Shown: in pieces, positions 6,700-13,452 of the stretch
Layout of the letters: each line of letters begins with the position of its first letter
How positions within the stretch are numbered: the first letter of the stretch is position 1
DNA from: a bacterium
GTDB lineage: Bacteria > Patescibacteria > Paceibacteria > UBA9973 > UBA2103
Assembly: GCA_021812925.1 (NCBI GenBank)
Contig: JAKAMK010000010.1
Location: forward strand, 1 to 13,452
Length of the DNA stretch: 13,452 nucleotides
Reading direction: 5' to 3'
The notes under the pieces: generated by a model
Database searches by the model: none
What the model was told of the DNA's origin: nothing
What the model saw: the letters and a program-made list of their open reading frames with translations, nothing else
Position numbers and translations under genes: made by a program

Positions 6700-6908
6700 G
6701 GCGCTCGACCGGACGAAGCTTTTGAGGAGGTTTATTCTTGTAAAGAAGTCAATGACGCTTCGCCGCCACACCGCTTCTGTGGAAGCGAGGGCGGACGATG
6801 CTGGCCGGAAGAGCGAAGCGTGTCAATTTTCCGACAGCCTTGCGGAGCTGCGGAAAATTGACACTGGCCTCGCGAGCGGATTCCGGCAGCTTCGTCCGGT
6901 CAAGCGCC
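6700..6908. repeat. 209-bp element bounded by 21-bp inverted repeats, with nested palindromes
   Basis: Bases 6700-6720 (GGCGCTCGACC then GGACGAAGCT) and 6888-6908 are inverted copies matching at 20 of 21 positions. Inside, GCCGGAA (6804-6810) pairs with TTCCGGC (6881-6887), and a perfect 14-bp inverted repeat occupies 6820-6833 and 6851-6864. A hairpin CGCTTC-TGTG-GAAGCG (6772-6787) is flanked by CCGCC (6763-6767) and GGCGG (6790-6794). As RNA this would be a closed, branched structure. The single mismatch in the outer stem is C-A on the plus strand but a G-U pair on the minus strand, slightly favouring minus-strand RNA. No convincing promoter is found for either strand. It fills the gap between the convergent small gene and rpoC. 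A MITE-like element, a structured RNA or a protein-binding palindrome are all possible; no gene is recognised in it. Confidence 0.7.
6820..6864. repeat. Perfect 14-bp inverted repeat (core hairpin of the 209-bp element)
   Basis: GTGTCAATTTTCCG (6820-6833) and CGGAAAATTGACAC (6851-6864) are exact inverted copies with a 17-nt spacer. The spacer continues the pairing through CAGC (6835-6838) and GCTG (6847-6850). It is not followed by a T-run on either strand, so it is not an intrinsic terminator. Each arm contains TTGACA reading into the flanking DNA or outward, but no -10 is found at 16-18 nt. Confidence 0.8.
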
Positions 6909-6943
6909 ACGTACTTTCGATGCTGTGCCTAACGAGACAATCG

Positions 6944-6979
6944 AAAAAACAGAACAGGCCCAAGGGCCTGTTCTGTTTT
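6944..6979 (-). terminator. Intrinsic terminator of the rpoB-rpoC operon, probably bidirectional
   Basis: AAAACAGAACAGGCCC (6946-6961) and its exact inverted copy (6964-6979) are separated by AA, giving a stem of up to 16 pairs. On the minus strand it lies 24 nt after the rpoC stop and runs into six T (6949-6944). On the plus strand it ends in TTTT (6976-6979), so it may also stop transcripts coming from the left. Confidence 0.9.
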
Positions 6980-7002
6980 CTGACACGCGAACCTGAAACT
7001 TT

Positions 7003-10731
<3,729 letters not shown>

Positions 10732-10762
10732 AGTGATACGTAGTAAGTGCTAAGGGAACGCG

Positions 10763-13452
10763 CTATGCGCCGGGCGCCTCGTCGGGAGCAGGCGGCAGGT
10801 TCATGGGAGCCACGTCGAGCGCGAGGCCGCGGATCTGGTTCGTGAGCACCGAGAACGAGGCCGGCGTGCCGGTGTGACTGATGGGCTCGCCCTTCACGAT
10901 GGCATCGAAGGCTGCCGAGCGGCCCTGGATGTCGTCCGACTTTATGGTGAGCATCTCGCGCAGCGTGTACGCGGCACCGTAGCCGAGGAGGGCCCACACT
11001 TCCATTTCGCCGAAGCGCTGGCCGCCGTTCTGCGCCTTGCCGCCCAAGGGCTGTTGCGTGATAAGCGAGTACGGACCGATCGAGCGCATGTGGATCTTAT
11101 CCTCCACCATGTGGTGGAGCTTCAAGACGTACATGTAGCCGACCGCGATGTCCTGCGCGAAGCGCTCGCCCGTGCGGCCGTCGTAGAGCGGCATCTTGCC
11201 CGAGCGCGCGAAGCCTGCCTCCTCGAGCTCGTCGCGGATCTCGTCCGCGGTGGCGCCGATGAAGGGCGGCACGATGGCCTGGTACCCGAGCGCGTTGGCC
11301 GCGAGGCCCAAGTGCATCTCGAGGATCTGGCCGAGGTTCATGCGGCTCGGAACGCCGAGCGGGGTGAGGATGATGTCGACCGGATTGCCGTCCTTGTCGT
11401 ACGGCATATCCTCGACCGGCAGGACGCGCGAGATGACACCCTTGTTGCCGTGGCGGCCGGCGAGCTTGTCGCCCACCGAGACGTTACGCACCTGCGCGAC
11501 GGTCACGACGATCTTCTTGATGATGCCACTCTCGAGCTGGTCGCCCTTCTCGCGACTGAAGACGCGCACGCCGATGACGCGGCCGCGCTTGCCGCCCTCC
11601 ATGCGGAGCGACGTGTCCTTCACGTCCTTCGCCTTGTCGCCGAAGATGGAGCGGAGGAGGCGCTCCTCAGGCGTGAGCTGGGTCTCGCCCTTCGGGGTGA
11701 CCTTGCCGACCAGGATGTCGCCGGGGCGCACCTCTGCGCCGATACGGATGACGCCCTCTTCGTCGAGGTTCTTGAGCCGGAGCTCGCCGACGTTCGGGAT
11801 GTCGTGGGTCGTCGTCTCCGCGCCGAGCTTCGTGTCGCGCACGACGCACTCGAAGTCCTCGATGTGGACGGTCGTGAACTTCGCGTTCTCGACCATGCGC
11901 TCGGAGACGATGATGGCGTCCTCGTAGTTCGCGCCGTTCCAGCTCATGAACGCGACGCGCGCGTTCTGCCCGAGGGCGAGCTGGCCGTCCGCAGTCGAGG
12001 AGTTGTCCGCGAGCACGTCGCCCTTCTTCACCTTGTCGCCGAGGCGCACCGACGGACGCTGGAGGAAGGCCGAGTTCTGGTTCGTCTGGGTGAGGCCCTG
12101 GAGCTTGTACTCCTTCTTCTTGCCGTCCTTGTTCGTGACGACGACCGAGCGCGCGTCGACGTAGGTCACCTCGCCCGCTTCCGTAGCGAGCACGAGGCGG
12201 CCGGTCGAGCGGGCCGCGTGGCCTTCGATGCCGGTCGCGACCAAGGGCGCCTCCGGGATGAGGACCGGGGTCGCCTGCTTCTGCATGTTGCTACCCATGA
12301 GCGCGCGGTTCGCGTCGTCGTGGCCGACGAACGGGATGAGGTCCGTCGCGATGGAGAACATCTGGTACGTGGACGCGTCCATGAGGGTCACCTGCTCCTT
12401 CGGCACGATGACCGGCTCGCCCTTGTGGCGCGCCTCAACGGTCTCCGCGACTATCTTGCCGTGCTCGTCGAGCTTCGTCGCGCCGTGAGTGACGGTCTCG
12501 AGCTCCTCGTCGAGTGCATTCAGGTACACGACCTCGTCGGTGACCTTGCCGTTCTTCACCTTCACGTACGGGGTCTCGATGACGCCGAAGTCGTTCGTGC
12601 GCGCATGGGTCGCGAGGCGGAGGATGAGACCGATGTTCTGCCCTTCCGGCGTGTGGATGGGACAGAGGCGGCCGTAGTGCGACGGGTGCACGTCGCGCAC
12701 CTCGAAGCCTGCGCGCTCGCGCGTGAGGCCGCCCGGACCGAGCGCCGAGAGCGTGCGCATGTTCTCGAGCTCCGCGAGGATGTTCTGCTGGTCCATGAAC
12801 TGCGAGAGCTGGTTCGCCGTGAAGAACTCGCGCACCGCCGCGGACAGCGGGCGCGGGTTGACGAGCGCCAAGGGCAGCGTCGTCTCGCTCTCGATGGTCG
12901 ACATGCGGTCCTGGATGTTGCGCTTCATGCGGCTCATGCCGACGCGCATGCGCGACTGGAGGAGCTCACCGACGAAGCGCACGCGGCGGAAGCCGAGGTG
13001 ATCGATATCATCGGGGCGCGCATTCGGGTCCGCGTTCAGCTTCGCGATCTCCGCGATGATGCGCACGAAGTCCGCGAGGGTGAGCGTGCGCTTCTCGAGT
13101 GCCTTATCGGTCGTCGGCTCCCCGAAGCGGAGATTCAAGCGGTGGCGGCCGATGCGAGAGAGGTCGTAGCGTTCCGCGGAGAAGAGCGACTGCACGAAGT
13201 TCTTCGCGTTCTCGGGGGTCGCGAGGTCGCCGTCGCGCATGCGGCGGTGTATCTCGACGTAGGCCTCCTCGACCGACTTCGCCTCGTCGTGCTTCAGGGT
13301 CGCCTGGATGGCGGCGAGCGCGAGGTCGTCCTTCACGAAGTGCTTCAGGACCGCTTCGCCTACCCCGCCGCCGAAGACGGTGAGGAGCTCCGTGATCGGG
13401 AACTTGCGCTTCCGGTCTATCTTCACGAAGATCGCGCCATCGGCCTCGGAGT
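10763..13452 (-). CDS. rpoB: DNA-directed RNA polymerase subunit beta (partial, N-terminus beyond right edge)
   Basis: About 895 C-terminal residues are visible. The frame is open to the right edge, and the residues before the GTG at 13426 (SEADGAIF) match the family pattern preceding VKIDRKRK. That GTG is therefore internal, and roughly the first 190-200 residues are missing by comparison with E. coli. Landmarks, in order: the rifampicin-pocket segment QLSQFMDQQNILAELENMRT followed by LSALGPGGLTRERAGFEVRD (about 12690-12830), HYGRLCPIHTPEGQNIGLI, GDKLAGRHGNKGVISRVLP, and near the end KIHMRSIGPYSLITQQPLGG plus GQRFGEMEVWALLGYGAAYT, which contact beta' and the clamp. In the rifampicin pocket the E. 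coli His526 position is Asn and Arg529 is Thr. The C-terminus is short and acidic (PDEAPGA). The gene is first of the rpoB-rpoC pair; its promoter is outside the window. Confidence 0.97.
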   Translation of the reverse strand, partial: SEADGAIFVKIDRKRKFPITELLTVFGGGVGEAVLKHFVKDDLALAAIQATLKHDEAKSVEEAYVEIHRRMRDGDLATPENAKNFVQSLFSAERYDLSRIGRHRLNLRFGEPTTDKALEKRTLTLADFVRIIAEIAKLNADPNARPDDIDHLGFRRVRFVGELLQSRMRVGMSRMKRNIQDRMSTIESETTLPLALVNPRPLSAAVREFFTANQLSQFMDQQNILAELENMRTLSALGPGGLTRERAGFEVRDVHPSHYGRLCPIHTPEGQNIGLILRLATHARTNDFGVIETPYVKVKNGKVTDEVVYLNALDEELETVTHGATKLDEHGKIVAETVEARHKGEPVIVPKEQVTLMDASTYQMFSIATDLIPFVGHDDANRALMGSNMQKQATPVLIPEAPLVATGIEGHAARSTGRLVLATEAGEVTYVDARSVVVTNKDGKKKEYKLQGLTQTNQNSAFLQRPSVRLGDKVKKGDVLADNSSTADGQLALGQNARVAFMSWNGANYEDAIIVSERMVENAKFTTVHIEDFECVVRDTKLGAETTTHDIPNVGELRLKNLDEEGVIRIGAEVRPGDILVGKVTPKGETQLTPEERLLRSIFGDKAKDVKDTSLRMEGGKRGRVIGVRVFSREKGDQLESGIIKKIVVTVAQVRNVSVGDKLAGRHGNKGVISRVLPVEDMPYDKDGNPVDIILTPLGVPSRMNLGQILEMHLGLAANALGYQAIVPPFIGATADEIRDELEEAGFARSGKMPLYDGRTGERFAQDIAVGYMYVLKLHHMVEDKIHMRSIGPYSLITQQPLGGKAQNGGQRFGEMEVWALLGYGAAYTLREMLTIKSDDIQGRSAAFDAIVKGEPISHTGTPASFSVLTNQIRGLALDVAPMNLPPAPDEAPGA

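Noticed and set aside
6724..6740. GAGGAGGT as a ribosome binding site
   Set aside because: A strong Shine-Dalgarno match, but the only start codon at proper spacing is TTG followed at once by TAA. The next ATG (6752) is about 20 nt away.
6583..6861. Plus-strand frame with five cysteines and a hydrophobic start (ATG at 6610)
   Set aside because: It runs through the terminator hairpin at 6597-6638 and both arms of the 14-bp palindrome, has no Shine-Dalgarno sequence or promoter, and shows no recognisable motif. The lipobox-like MQC does not fit the consensus.
6691..6914. GTAC on both sides of the 209-bp element as a target-site duplication
   Set aside because: GTAC is itself a palindrome and sits at different distances from the two repeat ends (5 and 2 nt), so it is not evidence for transposition.
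6915..6946. TTTCGAT/ATCGAAA inverted repeat and a GCCTAAC resembling an integron attC core
   Set aside because: The 7-bp repeat is AT-rich with an 18-nt loop, and no matching GTTRRRY partner is present, so neither a functional hairpin nor an attC site is supported.
13424..13426. GTG as the start of rpoB
   Set aside because: The frame stays open to the window edge and the residues before it continue RpoB homology, so the gene is cut by the edge.

Overview
This is a GC-rich bacterial window that is almost fully coding, mostly on the minus strand. It holds the core information-processing genes rpoB (partial), rpoC, dnaG and rpoD, followed by the start of a membrane-complex operon related to group 4 [NiFe] hydrogenases and complex I. 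The compact RpoC (1242 aa), compact DnaG (569 aa), tight gene packing and near absence of Shine-Dalgarno sequences would fit a streamlined lineage such as Patescibacteria/Parcubacteria. That placement is an inference and no marker here proves it.

Layout, right to left along the minus strand: rpoB runs off the right edge; rpoC follows after 31 nt and ends in a near-perfect 16-bp hairpin terminator at 6944-6979. Between rpoC and dnaG lie about 800 bases of unusual DNA. These hold a 209-bp element (6700-6908) with nested inverted repeats and no assignable gene, and a single plus-strand gene for an 84-aa two-helix membrane protein. That gene has its own promoter, leader hairpin, Shine-Dalgarno sequence and terminator. 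Its promoter is divergent from the dnaG promoter and the two share the same -35 bases. dnaG and rpoD then run as a pair, as in the classical macromolecular-synthesis operon but with no rpsU in front.

Left of rpoD are three tightly packed genes: a NuoB/HyfI-type small subunit, a HyfB-type antiporter-like subunit and a HyfC/NuoH-type subunit cut by the left edge. The membrane subunits keep the charged residues expected for ion translocation. The small subunit has no cysteine at all: the four ligands of its proximal [4Fe-4S] cluster read Thr, Glu, Gly and Asp. The large catalytic subunit would lie beyond the left edge and cannot be inspected. I regard this as the most interesting observation: a complex I/hydrogenase-like machine whose electron-transfer subunit appears to have lost its cluster.

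Secondary points: likely leaderless or near-leaderless transcription of dnaG, rpoD and the small-subunit gene; a non-standard rifampicin pocket in RpoB; and a histone-H1-like Lys/Ala tail on the primary sigma factor.
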